A DNA stretch of 64,000 bases from Streptomyces parvus (GTDB lineage Bacteria; Actinomycetota; Actinomycetes; Streptomycetales; Streptomycetaceae), in contig NZ_CP135079.1 in assembly GCF_032121415.1 (NCBI RefSeq), forward strand, positions 4,278,001 to 4,342,000. Reading direction: 5' to 3'. The number at the start of each line of letters is the position of its first letter. Position 1 is the first letter of the stretch. Both the position numbers and the translations under genes were made by a program. Shown piece by piece: positions 54,551 through 62,854 of this stretch. Below the pieces are notes generated by a model. That model saw nothing but the letters and a program-made list of their open reading frames with translations, had not been told where the DNA came from and searched no databases.

Positions 54551-56104
54551 ATGCGGTCGGTCCGGGTACGGATTCTCGCGATTCTCGCGGTATTGGTCAT
54601 AGCGGGCGTCGGTGCCTGGCAACTGCTCCCGTCGGGGGAGGCGAAGACCGACGCGATCACGGTCGGGACGTCGGACGTCGTCACCTCGCTCGACCCGGCC
54701 GGCGCCTACGACGCGGGTTCCTGGGCGATCTACAGCAACATCTACCAGTCGCTGATGACCTTCAAGCCCAACGCCGTCACACCGGAACCGGACGCCGCCG
54801 AGAGCTGCGGGTTCGTCGGGCAGAAGCTCCAGACGTACCAGTGCAAGCTCCGTGACGACCTGACCTTCTCCAACGGCCGCAAGATCACCGCCGAGGACGT
54901 CAAGTACTCCTTCGACCGGATCTTCCGGATCAAGTCGGACGTCGGCCCCGCGGGTCTCTTCCCGACGCTCAAGACGGTGACGACCGAGGGCCGCACCATC
55001 ACCTTCAACCTGTCCGGCAGGGACGCGACCTTCCCGCAGAAGATCGCCACCGGCGCGGGTGCGATCGTCGACCCCACCAAGTACGCCGGGGACAAGCTCC
55101 GTCCGGGCAACCAGGTCGACGGTTCCGGCCCGTACGTCCTCAAGTCGTACGAGCCCGGGAAGAGTGCCGAGCTGGTGCCGAACCTGAAGTACCGGGGCGC
55201 GCTCAAGAAGACCGGCGAAGCGGTCGACATCCGCTACTTCAAGACCTCCGAGGAACTCCAGACCTCCTGGGACAACGACGAGGTGGACATCGCCCACCGC
55301 CAGCTGCCGGCCGAGACGCTCGCCGACCTCAACGTCAACGACCCGGACGTGCGGGTGACCGAGGCGGCCAGCGCCGAGATCCGCAACATCATCTTCAACT
55401 CCCGGGAGGGCTCGCCGTTCGGGCAGAAGAAGGTCCGCCAGGCCGTCGCCGCCCTCCTCGACCGGGGCCCGCTGGTCCGGAAGGTCTACCAGGGCACCGT
55501 CGACCCGCTGTACTCGCTGATCCCCACCGGCTACATCGGGCACAGCACCCCCTTCTTCGACGCCTACCCCTCCTCCGACCCGGCGCGCGCCAAGCAGCTG
55601 CTGGAGCAGGCCGGAGTGGAGACGCCCGTCGCCATCGACTTCGCCTACCGCGAGGGCGACATGTACACCAAGGAGACCGCCGAGCTCCACCGTCAGCTGG
55701 AGAAGGACGGGCTGTTCAAGGTGTCGGTGCAGGCCGTGGAGTGGACGAAGTACCAGAAGGAGTACGCGGCCGGGAAGTACGACATGTACACCGTCGGCTG
55801 GTTCCCCGACTTCCCGGACCCCGACACCTTCAGCCAGCCGCTCGTCGGCACCGGCAACGTCCTGCACAGCGGCTACTCCAGCAAGAAGATGGACCAGCTG
55901 ATCGCCGCCACGCAGCAGTTCAGCGACCGCAGCCGCACGTCGAACGACTTCAAGGAGATGCAGGCGCTCGTCGGCGAGGACGTCCCGCTGCTGCCGCTGT
56001 GGCAGAAGAAGGACTACGTCGTCGCCAAGTCCGAGGTCGCCGGCTCCCAGTACCTCTCCGACGGCACCGGCACCTGGCGGCTGTGGGAACTGGCCTGGAT
56101 CTGA
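54551..56104 (+). CDS. family 5 extracellular solute-binding protein (oligopeptide type), 517 aa
   Basis: ATG 54551 with AAGGGAG upstream. N-terminal hydrophobic segment (ILAILAVLVIAGVGAWQLL) without a lipobox Cys, so it is either secreted or anchored by an uncleaved signal. SBP_bac_5 body: VTSLDPAGAYDAGSWAIYSNIYQSLMTF, DLTFSNGRKITAEDVKYSFDRIF and PYVLKSYEPGKSAELVPNLKY. The end (WRLWELAWI) is typical. It binds peptides or similar ligands for an ABC importer. No permease or ATPase gene lies beside it, so the partner transporter is elsewhere. Confidence 0.92.
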   Translation: MRSVRVRILAILAVLVIAGVGAWQLLPSGEAKTDAITVGTSDVVTSLDPAGAYDAGSWAIYSNIYQSLMTFKPNAVTPEPDAAESCGFVGQKLQTYQCKLRDDLTFSNGRKITAEDVKYSFDRIFRIKSDVGPAGLFPTLKTVTTEGRTITFNLSGRDATFPQKIATGAGAIVDPTKYAGDKLRPGNQVDGSGPYVLKSYEPGKSAELVPNLKYRGALKKTGEAVDIRYFKTSEELQTSWDNDEVDIAHRQLPAETLADLNVNDPDVRVTEAASAEIRNIIFNSREGSPFGQKKVRQAVAALLDRGPLVRKVYQGTVDPLYSLIPTGYIGHSTPFFDAYPSSDPARAKQLLEQAGVETPVAIDFAYREGDMYTKETAELHRQLEKDGLFKVSVQAVEWTKYQKEYAAGKYDMYTVGWFPDFPDPDTFSQPLVGTGNVLHSGYSSKKMDQLIAATQQFSDRSRTSNDFKEMQALVGEDVPLLPLWQKKDYVVAKSEVAGSQYLSDGTGTWRLWELAWI

Positions 56105-56139
56105 CGGGTCCGCCCCGGCCGACGGCCGGAGGCACCGTT

Positions 56140-56856
56140 TCAGTCCGACGGCCGGGGCCCCGCCCCGGCCGTCGCCGTACCCGGCAGGAACTCCACCAGC
56201 AGGCCGTGGATCTGCCGCACCAGCGGGCGCAGCACCCGGAACCGGGAGAGCGCGATGGCCCGGGCGGCGATCGGCGCGGTGCGCTCGACGAGCCGGCGGC
56301 TGCGCTCGGCCCCCTCGCTGCGGTCGTACACCCAGAAGAGCACCAGACCCATCTGCATCAGCCACATCAACTGCGGCAGCAGCGGGGCCAGTTCCGGGTC
56401 GCTCTTGACGTCCGCTCCGGCGATGCAGCGCTCGTGGATGGAGATCGCCGCGTCGCGGGCGGCCGCCGAGTCCTCCGAGAACGGGGAGAGCGGGCTGTCC
56501 GGGTCGGCCGCGTTCTTGAAGAACTGGGCGGCGAAGCGGTGGTACGGCTCCGCCACGTCCAGCCAGCCCAGCAGTACGCCCCTGATCCGTACGGTCAGAT
56601 CCCGGTCGCCCTCCAGCACCGGCCGGACCGCCGTCGCGTGCTCGTCGGCGATCCGGTCGTAGAAGCCCTGGACCAGGTGCTCCTTCGAGGAGAAGTAGTA
56701 GTAGGCGTTCCCGACCGAGACGCCCGCCTCCTGGGCGATGGCCCGCATGGTCGTCCGGTCGTAGCCCCGCTCCGCGAAGAGCCGGAGCGCCGTTTCGAGG
56801 ATCAGCGTGCGGGTCTGCTCGCTCTTCGCGGCCTTGGCCGGCCTCTTCTCCTGCAC
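56140..56856 (-). CDS. TetR/AcrR-family regulator, 238 aa
   Basis: GTG 56856 preferred because a purine-rich AAGGAAGAG lies about 7-10 bases before it; in-frame GTGs at 56874 and 56877 are alternatives. N-terminal HTH (about 15-62): TRTLILETALRLFAERGYDRTTMRAIAQEAGVSVGNAYYYFSSKEHLVQGF. The ligand-binding domain is all-helical. Third gene of an operon after a membrane protein and a DUF393 protein; two palindromes of the TetR-operator kind precede the first gene, so autoregulation of the operon is likely. Confidence 0.92.
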   Translation of the reverse strand: MQEKRPAKAAKSEQTRTLILETALRLFAERGYDRTTMRAIAQEAGVSVGNAYYYFSSKEHLVQGFYDRIADEHATAVRPVLEGDRDLTVRIRGVLLGWLDVAEPYHRFAAQFFKNAADPDSPLSPFSEDSAAARDAAISIHERCIAGADVKSDPELAPLLPQLMWLMQMGLVLFWVYDRSEGAERSRRLVERTAPIAARAIALSRFRVLRPLVRQIHGLLVEFLPGTATAGAGPRPSD

Positions 56857-56887
56857 GTTCTTCTCTTCCTTCACCACGGGCCCAAGG

Positions 56888-57322
56888 CTATCGGGGACCC
56901 CACGCGCCGCCGGGCGGGGCGGCGCACTCACGCGCCCCGGGGGCGCAGGGCGGGAGGGCCGTCGAACGGTAGCGGGCGGCGGCCAGCACGGTGCCCCGTG
57001 CGAAGGGCCGCCCGGCCGGGGTGGTCAGCCAGTGGGCGCGGGCGCGGTACTTGGCGAGCGCCCACAGGCAGACGATCCAGGCGGCCGTCTCCCGGTAGAC
57101 CTGCCCCAGATCGCCGACCACGGTGATCTCCTGGAGCGTCGCCGCGTGGTCCAGCTCCGGGAACCGCCGCCGCGCCTCCGCCGATCCGGCCGGGACGAGA
57201 TCCAGCGGCACGAGCTGCGCCTGCCGCTGGAGCCAGCCCCGCAGGTGGACGCAGAGCGGGCACCGCGCGTCGTAGAGCACGGTGAGCCGCCGTACGGGAC
57301 CGGGCCAGGGGGCCGGGCTCAC
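56888..57322 (-). CDS. DUF393 (thiol-disulfide oxidoreductase DCC family) protein, 144 aa
   Basis: GTG 57322 overlaps the stop of the upstream membrane gene (GTGA). The DCC signature is LYDARCPLCVHLRGWLQRQ, near residue 20, with the DxxC-x-x-C pattern of the family. The rest has LVPLDLVPAG, ATLQEITVVGDLGQVYRETAAWIVCLWAL. A Cys/Pro/Gly-rich C-terminus follows. Probably redox-active; partner unknown. Cotranscribed with the membrane protein and TetR gene. Confidence 0.9.
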   Translation of the reverse strand: MSPAPWPGPVRRLTVLYDARCPLCVHLRGWLQRQAQLVPLDLVPAGSAEARRRFPELDHAATLQEITVVGDLGQVYRETAAWIVCLWALAKYRARAHWLTTPAGRPFARGTVLAAARYRSTALPPCAPGARECAAPPGGAWGPR

Positions 57323-57753
57323 CGGCCGGCCGCGGGGGCGGTCCACGGGCCCTGGGCCGCCGGCGGAGTCCAGCCCTGCGGCGGGACCGGCGGGGTCTGC
57401 TCGCGCTCCAGGGCGCTGCGGCGGCGGATGCGGCTGAGCACCCACACATTGCCCAGGTGCATCACGCCGAGCACCAGGAGGACGACGCCGACCTTCACCG
57501 AGAGGGCCTCGAACAACTCGCGGGCGTCGGCCACCCCGTCGGCGTTCTTCAGATACAGCGTGACGAACCCGAGGTTGACCAGATAGAAGCCGACCACGAG
57601 CAGGTGGTTCACGGCGTCGGCCAGCTTCTCGTTCCCGTGCAGCACGTCGGCGAGGAAGATCCGCCCGTTGCGGCTGAGCGTGCGGGCGACCCAGACGGTG
57701 AGCGCCACGCTGATCAGCAGGTAGATGACGTACGCGACAACAGTGAGGTCCAT
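57319..57753 (-). CDS. three-helix membrane protein, 144 aa
   Basis: ATG 57753 with GGAGGGTGG upstream; the longer in-frame start at 57780 lies inside the operator palindrome. Three hydrophobic segments (about 3-22, 45-65 and 82-102): LTVVAYVIYLLISVALTV, HLLVVGFYLVNLGFVTLYL and VGVVLLVLGVMHLGNVWVL, then a Pro-rich cytosolic tail. No named family recognised. First gene of the TetR-controlled operon; downstream gene overlaps by 4 bases. Confidence 0.85.
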   Translation of the reverse strand: MDLTVVAYVIYLLISVALTVWVARTLSRNGRIFLADVLHGNEKLADAVNHLLVVGFYLVNLGFVTLYLKNADGVADARELFEALSVKVGVVLLVLGVMHLGNVWVLSRIRRRSALEREQTPPVPPQGWTPPAAQGPWTAPAAGR

Positions 57754-57766
57754 GCCCCACCCTCCC

Positions 57767-57780
57767 TTGAACGCGTTCAA
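57767..57780. promoter_or_regulatory. TetR operator candidate 1 (TTGAACGCGTTCAA)
   Basis: Perfect 14-bp palindrome 14 bases upstream of the membrane gene's start codon, sharing the TTGAAC...GTTCAA half-sites with the palindrome at 57805-57834. Likely bound by the TetR protein encoded at the end of the operon. Confidence 0.7.
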
Positions 57781-57804
57781 AACTGCTCTTGGGCATGACT
57801 GTAG

Positions 57805-57834
57805 CCCCCTTCTTGAACATGTTCAAGAAGGGGG
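57805..57834. promoter_or_regulatory. 30-bp perfect palindrome, TetR operator candidate 2 / terminator
   Basis: Centre TTGAACATGTTCAA with arms extended by CTT/AAG and C/G tracts to 15 bp each, no mismatch. Centre-to-centre distance to operator 1 is 46 bp. It also lies 45 bases past the end of the upstream minus-strand gene (57879), so the same DNA may terminate that transcript. Confidence 0.7.
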
Positions 57835-57878
57835 CCAGGGGGGTGGGTCCGTCAGGGGATGGGCAGCGGGCCCTTGGC

Positions 57879-58478
57879 TCAGATGCTCATGGAACGGGCC
57901 TGGTTGAGCTGGCCCATGATCGCGGGGAAGGTGTGCGGGCCCATCGCCGGGATCATCGTGGAGTGGTGCCGGCCGCCACTGGTCACCGTGACCTGGACGA
58001 AGCCGGTGGTCCGCTTCTCCTTCATCAGCAGGAACAGCAGCCCGATCAGGCAGAACAGTGCGAAGATGATCGCCAGCACGACCGCGTGCGCCGGGATCTT
58101 CTCCTCCGTACGCGACATGTCCGTGGCCGTCCACACCGCGCCCTTGAGCGGCATCGACCCGGACGGGGTGACGATCGCGTCGTTCATCACGGTGATGTCG
58201 CCGATCGACAGCACCGGCACCCCGCCCTGGCCCGGCACGCCCTGCGGTACCGGGAGGTACTGGCCGGGCATCGTCGGCTGACCGTGCTGGGGGTACCCGT
58301 AACCGGGCCCCGGCTGGGTCGCGGACTCCGGCAGCGGCTGCGGATAGCCGTACGCGGGGGCGCCGCCCGGGTTCGGATAGCCGTACGCCTGGCCGTCCGC
58401 GACGGTGGGCTGGTGGCCCGGCTGCTGGGGCGGGCCCCACTTGTAGGCGTCGTCCGCGTACGGATTCGGCTCGCTCAC
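57879..58478 (-). CDS. membrane protein with Pro/Gly/Tyr-rich N-terminus, 199 aa
   Basis: GTG 58478. Residues 1-80 are low-complexity ([11 protein letters not shown] repeats). A short polar region (GDITVMNDAIVTPSGSMPLKGAVWTATDMSRTEEKIPAHA) precedes one transmembrane helix (about 132-152, LAIIFALFCLIGLLFLLM) and a conserved C-terminal domain about 155-199 (TGFVQVTVTSGGRHHSTMIP). Recurrent Streptomyces protein of unknown function. Precedes the TetR operon and follows the sdh operon with a terminator in between. Confidence 0.8.
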   Translation of the reverse strand: MSEPNPYADDAYKWGPPQQPGHQPTVADGQAYGYPNPGGAPAYGYPQPLPESATQPGPGYGYPQHGQPTMPGQYLPVPQGVPGQGGVPVLSIGDITVMNDAIVTPSGSMPLKGAVWTATDMSRTEEKIPAHAVVLAIIFALFCLIGLLFLLMKEKRTTGFVQVTVTSGGRHHSTMIPAMGPHTFPAIMGQLNQARSMSI

Positions 58479-58550
58479 GACGATCCCCGTTCCTTCTCGG
58501 TCTTCAGCTCCGCTGAACCGTACCGCCCGCGCGGGCCCGGCGCAGCAACA

Positions 58551-58591
58551 GGCCCCGCCCCCGGCAGCGGCGAGGCTGCGGGGACGGGGCC
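58551..58591. terminator. hairpin terminator after sdhB
   Basis: Arms GGCCCCGCCCCCG (58551-58563) and CGGGGACGGGGCC (58579-58591) pair with one mismatch around a 15-base loop; it ends the sdh operon on the minus strand. Confidence 0.75.
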
Positions 58592-58619
58592 CGTCGACGT
58601 AACAGGAGTTACGGGAAGG

Positions 58620-59387
58620 TCAGAAGCGACGCGTGATGAGCGCGCGCTTCACCTCCTGGATCGCCTTGGTGACCTCGATGCCACGCGGGCAGGCGTCCGT
58701 GCAGTTGAACGTGGTGCGGCAACGCCACACGCCGTCACGGTCGTTGAGGATCTCCAGCCGCTGCTCGCCGGCCTCGTCGCGCGAGTCGAAGATGAAGCGG
58801 TGGGCATTGACGATCGCCGCCGGGCCGAAGTACTGGCCGTCGTTCCAGAACACCGGGCACGAGGACGTGCACGCGGCGCACAGGATGCACTTGGTGGTGT
58901 CGTCGAACCGCTCGCGGTCCTCGGCGGACTGCAGACGCTCGCGGGTCGGCTCGTTCCCCTTGGTGACGAGGAAGGGCATGACGTCGCGGTACGCCTGGAA
59001 GAACGGGTCCATGTCGACCACGAGGTCCTTGAGGACCGTCAGGCCCTTGATGGCCTCGACCGTGATCGGCTTGTCCGGATTGATGTCCTTGATCAGCGTC
59101 TTGCAGGCGAGCCTGTTCTTGCCGTTGATCCGCATCGCGTCGGAACCGCAGATCCCGTGGGCACAGGAACGGCGGAACGTCAGGGTGCCGTCGAGCTCCC
59201 ACTTGATCTTGTGAAGGGCGTCGAGAACACGCTCCTTCGGGTCGATCTCGATCTGGAAGTCCTGCCACTGGACCTCGTCCGACACCTCGGGGTTGAAGCG
59301 GCGGATCCGGAACGTGGCCATGATGAACGGCGAGTCGGCGAAGCCGGCCTCGGCCTTGTCGGTCTTGTCCAGGGTCGGGGTAGCCAT
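58620..59387 (-). CDS. sdhB: succinate dehydrogenase iron-sulfur subunit, 255 aa
   Basis: ATG overlaps the sdhA stop by one base (TGATG). Three cluster motifs: 2Fe-2S CAHGICGSDAMRINGKNRLAC; then CILCAACTSSCP and CTDACPRGI for the 4Fe-4S and 3Fe-4S clusters. Electron transfer from SdhA FAD to quinone. Last gene of the sdhCDAB operon. Confidence 0.98.
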   Translation of the reverse strand: MATPTLDKTDKAEAGFADSPFIMATFRIRRFNPEVSDEVQWQDFQIEIDPKERVLDALHKIKWELDGTLTFRRSCAHGICGSDAMRINGKNRLACKTLIKDINPDKPITVEAIKGLTVLKDLVVDMDPFFQAYRDVMPFLVTKGNEPTRERLQSAEDRERFDDTTKCILCAACTSSCPVFWNDGQYFGPAAIVNAHRFIFDSRDEAGEQRLEILNDRDGVWRCRTTFNCTDACPRGIEVTKAIQEVKRALITRRF

Positions 59388-61141
59388 CAGTACTTACGCT
59401 CCATCGGCTGGTAGCGGGTCGTCACGACCGGCTTGTAGTCGAGCCGGATCGACTCGGCGCCGTCGGCGGCCACCTCGCGGTACGCCATGGTGTGGCGCAT
59501 GAAGTTGACGTCGTCGCGGTTCGGGTAGTCCTCGCGGTAGTGACCGCCGCGGGACTCCTTGCGGGCGAGCGCGGAGACCGCCATGACCTCGGCCAGGTCG
59601 AGCAGGTTGCCCAGCTCGATGGCCTCCAGCAGGTCGGTGTTGAACCGCTTGCCCTTGTCCTGGATGGACACGTTCAGATACCGCTCGCGCAGCTCGGCGA
59701 TCTTGTCGACCGCCGTCTTGATCGTCTGCTCGGTGCGGAACACCATCACGTTGGCGTCCATGCACTCCTGGAGCTCCAGGCGCAGCGCCGCGACCCGCTC
59801 GGTGCCCGTGGAGTTGCGCAGCCGCGCCACCTGGTCGGCGACCAGCTGACCCGGGTTCTCGGGCAGTTCGACGAAGTCGTGCTTCGCCGCGTACTCGGCG
59901 GCCGCGATGCCGGAGCGCTTGCCGAAGACGTTGATGTCGAGCAGCGAGTTGGTGCCCAGGCGGTTGGCGCCGTGCACGGAGACACAGGCGACCTCGCCGG
60001 CGGCGTACAGGCCCGGGACGACGGTGGTGTTGTCGGCCAGCACCTCGCCCTCGACGTTGGTCGGGATGCCGCCCATGGCGTAGTGCGCGGTCGGCTGGAT
60101 CGGGATCGGGTCCGTGTAGGGCTCGATGCCGAGGTACGTCCGCGCGAACTCCGTGATGTCCGGGAGCTTGGCGTCCAGCTGCTCCGGCGGCAGGTGCGTC
60201 AGGTCCAGGTACACGTGGTCACCGGCCGGACCGCAGCCGCGGCCCTCACGGATCTCGGTGTAGATGGAGCGCGAGACGACGTCACGGGACGCGAGGTCCT
60301 TCATGACCGGCGCGTACTTCTCCATGAAGCGCTCGCCGTCCTTGTTGCGGAGGATGCCGCCCTCACCGCGGGCGCCCTCCGTCAGCAGGATGCCCATGCG
60401 CCAGATGCCCGTCGGGTGGAACTGGAAGAACTCCATGTCCTCCAGCGGCAGACCGCGCCGGTAGCAGGCGGCCTGGCCGTCACCGGTCAGGGTGTGGGCG
60501 TTCGACGTCACCTTGAAGAACTTGCCGGTGCCGCCGGAGGCGTAGATGACCGACTTCGCCTGGAAGATGTGGATCTCGCCCGTCGCCAGCTCGTACGCGA
60601 CGACGCCGGCGGACTTCTTGACCCCGTCGACCTCGGTGATCAGCTGGTCCAGGACGTAGAACTCGTTGAAGAACTCCACGCCCTCCTTGACGCAGTTCTG
60701 GTACAGCGTCTGGAGGATCATGTGGCCGGTGCGGTCCGCGGCGTAGCAGGACCGGCGGACCGGGGCCTCGCCGTGGCTGCGGGTGTGACCGCCGAAGCGG
60801 CGCTGGTCGATGCGGCCCTCGGGCGTCCGGTTGAACGGCAGGCCCATCTTCTCCAGGTCGAGGACGGCGTCGATGGCCTCCTTCGCCAGGATCTCGGCGG
60901 CGTCCTGGTCGACCAGGTAGTCACCGCCCTTGACCGTGTCGAAGGTGTGCCACTCCCAGTTGTCCTCCTCCACGTTGGCGAGCGCGGCGGCCATGCCGCC
61001 CTGCGCCGCGCCCGTGTGGGAGCGGGTGGGGTAGAGCTTCGTGAGCACGGCGGTGCGGCTGCGCTTGGTGGCCTCGATGGCCGCGCGCATGCCGGCGCCG
61101 CCGGCGCCGACGATGACGGTGTCGTACTTGTGGATCTGCAT
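59387..61141 (-). CDS. sdhA: succinate dehydrogenase flavoprotein subunit, 584 aa
   Basis: FAD-binding GAGGAGMRAAIEATK; covalent-FAD His in RSHTGAAQGGMAAAL; dicarboxylate-binding segments (HPTGIWRMGILLTEGARGEGG, RDVVSRSIYTEI with catalytic Arg) and the capping domain. Full-length and colinear with family. Oxidises succinate to fumarate. It starts 30 bases behind sdhD. Confidence 0.98.
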   Translation of the reverse strand: MQIHKYDTVIVGAGGAGMRAAIEATKRSRTAVLTKLYPTRSHTGAAQGGMAAALANVEEDNWEWHTFDTVKGGDYLVDQDAAEILAKEAIDAVLDLEKMGLPFNRTPEGRIDQRRFGGHTRSHGEAPVRRSCYAADRTGHMILQTLYQNCVKEGVEFFNEFYVLDQLITEVDGVKKSAGVVAYELATGEIHIFQAKSVIYASGGTGKFFKVTSNAHTLTGDGQAACYRRGLPLEDMEFFQFHPTGIWRMGILLTEGARGEGGILRNKDGERFMEKYAPVMKDLASRDVVSRSIYTEIREGRGCGPAGDHVYLDLTHLPPEQLDAKLPDITEFARTYLGIEPYTDPIPIQPTAHYAMGGIPTNVEGEVLADNTTVVPGLYAAGEVACVSVHGANRLGTNSLLDINVFGKRSGIAAAEYAAKHDFVELPENPGQLVADQVARLRNSTGTERVAALRLELQECMDANVMVFRTEQTIKTAVDKIAELRERYLNVSIQDKGKRFNTDLLEAIELGNLLDLAEVMAVSALARKESRGGHYREDYPNRDDVNFMRHTMAYREVAADGAESIRLDYKPVVTTRYQPMERKY

Positions 61142-61171
61142 GGTTTTCCTCTGGTCCCTCTGTCCCGGCGC

Positions 61172-61663
61172 CTAGCGGATGTTCGGGTCGAAGGTGAAGA
61201 TCACCAGCGTGCCCAGCAGGACGGTGAACACCGTGGCGGTGTACAGGAGCATCTTCAGCCAGAAGCGGGTGTTGTCCCGTTCGGCGTAGTCGTTGATGAC
61301 CGTACGGAGGCCGTTGGCGCCGTGCAGCATGGCGAGCCACAGCATCAGCAGGTCCCAGACCTGCCAGAACGGCGAGGCCCAGCGGCCCGCCACGAAGGCG
61401 AAGCCGATCTTGGAGACGCCGCCGTCGAGCACCAGCTGGATCAGCAGGTGACCGATGACGAGGACGGTCAGCACGATGCCCGACAGGCGCATGAAGAGCC
61501 AGGCGTACATCTCGAAGTTGCCGCGCGAAGCCTTGGGGGTCTTGCCCGTGCGCTTGCGCGGGGGCTCGATCACCGGGGCCGGGTTGTCGGCGTCGAATCG
61601 GCCCAGAGGCCCGACGCCCTCGACATCGCCGATCGCGGCTGCGGAAGAAGTCTCGCTGGACAT
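61172..61663 (-). CDS. sdhD: succinate dehydrogenase membrane anchor subunit, 163 aa
   Basis: ATG 61663 behind GAGG. Polar N-terminal 50 residues, then three transmembrane helices (about 52-75, 94-115 and 135-157). LFMRLSGIVLTVLVIGHLLIQ and LMLWLAMLHGANGLRTVINDY carry the conserved His residues for heme and the HGxxGLR signature. Anchors SdhAB and, with SdhC, forms the quinone site. Five bases from sdhC. Confidence 0.95.
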   Translation of the reverse strand: MSSETSSAAAIGDVEGVGPLGRFDADNPAPVIEPPRKRTGKTPKASRGNFEMYAWLFMRLSGIVLTVLVIGHLLIQLVLDGGVSKIGFAFVAGRWASPFWQVWDLLMLWLAMLHGANGLRTVINDYAERDNTRFWLKMLLYTATVFTVLLGTLVIFTFDPNIR

Positions 61664-61668
61664 GGGCC

Positions 61669-62049
61669 TCAGCTCCCGAAGACGTCGCGTACGGCGTGAC
61701 CGAGGACGGGGTACAGGGCCCCGACCATCAGCACGATCCAGATGCCCAGCACGGTCCAGAGCATCTGCTTCTGGAAGCGCGGGCCCTTGGCCCAGAAGTC
61801 CACGGCGATGATCCGGAGACCGTTCAGCGCGTGGAAGAGAATCGCGGCCACCAGGCCGTATTCGAGGAGGGCGACGATCGGCGTCTTGTACGTGGCCACG
61901 ACGTCGTCGTAGGCCTCGGGGGAGACGCGGACGAGAGCGGTGTCCAGGACATGTACGAACAGGAAGAAGAAAATGAGGACACCGGTGACTCGATGAGCCA
62001 CCCACGACCACATGCCTTCCCGGCCGCGGTACAGCGTTCCAGCCGGCAC
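61669..62049 (-). CDS. sdhC: succinate dehydrogenase cytochrome b556 subunit, 126 aa
   Basis: GTG 62049 (VPAGTLYRGREGMWSWVAHRVTG) with GGAGGG 7 bases upstream; the longer frame to 62124 would add a Gln/Pro-rich tail. Three transmembrane helices; Ser/Arg near the quinone site (WVAHRVTGVLIFFFLFVHVLD) and a heme-ligand His in FHALNGLRIIAVD. First gene of sdhCDAB, upstream gap 260 bases. Confidence 0.95.
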   Translation of the reverse strand: MPAGTLYRGREGMWSWVAHRVTGVLIFFFLFVHVLDTALVRVSPEAYDDVVATYKTPIVALLEYGLVAAILFHALNGLRIIAVDFWAKGPRFQKQMLWTVLGIWIVLMVGALYPVLGHAVRDVFGS

Positions 62050-62308
62050 GGAAGAACCCTCCGGGAGCGGGGATTGGGGTCGGCCGGCTTGACTGTCGGT
62101 CTGACCCGGCCGGGTACGGTCCACCGGCCCCGGCCATCGTAGCGACGCTTTGTCGGTTCGTTCGCGCCGGGGCCTCTGGTGTGATCAAAGAGGCAATCAA
62201 ACAGGCACGTACGGGCTAGAGAGTCTCTTGTCGGCCATGCCGGGTTCGCGTGCCCTGGAACCGCTCCTCGATCAGGCCCTGGAGTGCGCGCTCGCCGCTC
62301 GGGGTCCG
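62050..62308 (-). other. sdhC upstream region
   Basis: This 259-base gap between the sdhC start and the end of the UraD-like gene should hold the sdh promoter. It includes an AT-richer segment around GATCAAAGAGGCAATCAAAC (near 62186-62205). No full CRP-like site or other operator is evident. Confidence 0.4.
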
Positions 62309-62854
62309 CTACTGCCCGGGGTCCGCGGTCACCAGCTCGACGATCCGGCTCCGGGCGAGTCGGCGCAGCTCCTCGGCGGTCACCGCCCGCTCCTCGTCCA
62401 CCTCGTGCGTCAGCCGGACCCGGATCCCGGCCAGCACCTGGTCCACGTGCAGGGAGGGGGCGTAGGCGTCCAGGCAGATCACGAAGGCGTGGCCGAACCT
62501 GCTCTCGTACGCCGCGTGCGCGGCCCGCAGCGCCAGATGGGCGGCGCGGGGCGCGTCGTGGTGCAGGCAGGGCGCGGGCTCCGCGGCCAGGGCCTCGGCG
62601 ATGTCGCTGGGCGCGAGGTCGTAGCCCGCCTCGTCGGAGGCGGCCAGTAGAGCGCCGAGATCGGGGTAGGGGCGGTGGGCGGCCATCCGGTGGGCCCAGC
62701 GCAGACTGCCGCAGCACTCCAGGAAGGCCGCCTCGGCGGCGGCGAAGGGGAGGCTGTTGAAATGGGCCAGGCCGACGGCATGATCGACCGGCGCCCCGTC
62801 GGCGGGCGCCGCCGGGGCATCGGCCGGGACCGGGTGGCGCGGCTGCACGGGCAC
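62309..62854 (-). CDS. OHCU decarboxylase (UraD)-like protein, probably non-canonical, 181 aa
   Basis: GTG 62854 used; a CTG (about 62926) with GAGGAG 7 bases upstream is an unusual alternative giving about 24 more residues. The UraD fold is recognisable: VGLAHFNSLPFAAAEAAFLECCGSLRWAHRMAAHRPY, AAYESRFGHAFVICLDAY and EVDEERAVTAEELRRLARSRIVEL. However, the position of the catalytic His in HPRIG reads AEPAPC, and the downstream Glu-Gln pair is not evident. So it is probably a divergent paralogue or an enzyme with a different activity rather than a classical ureide decarboxylase. Neighbour of the sdh operon. Confidence 0.7.
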   Translation of the reverse strand: MPVQPRHPVPADAPAAPADGAPVDHAVGLAHFNSLPFAAAEAAFLECCGSLRWAHRMAAHRPYPDLGALLAASDEAGYDLAPSDIAEALAAEPAPCLHHDAPRAAHLALRAAHAAYESRFGHAFVICLDAYAPSLHVDQVLAGIRVRLTHEVDEERAVTAEELRRLARSRIVELVTADPGQ

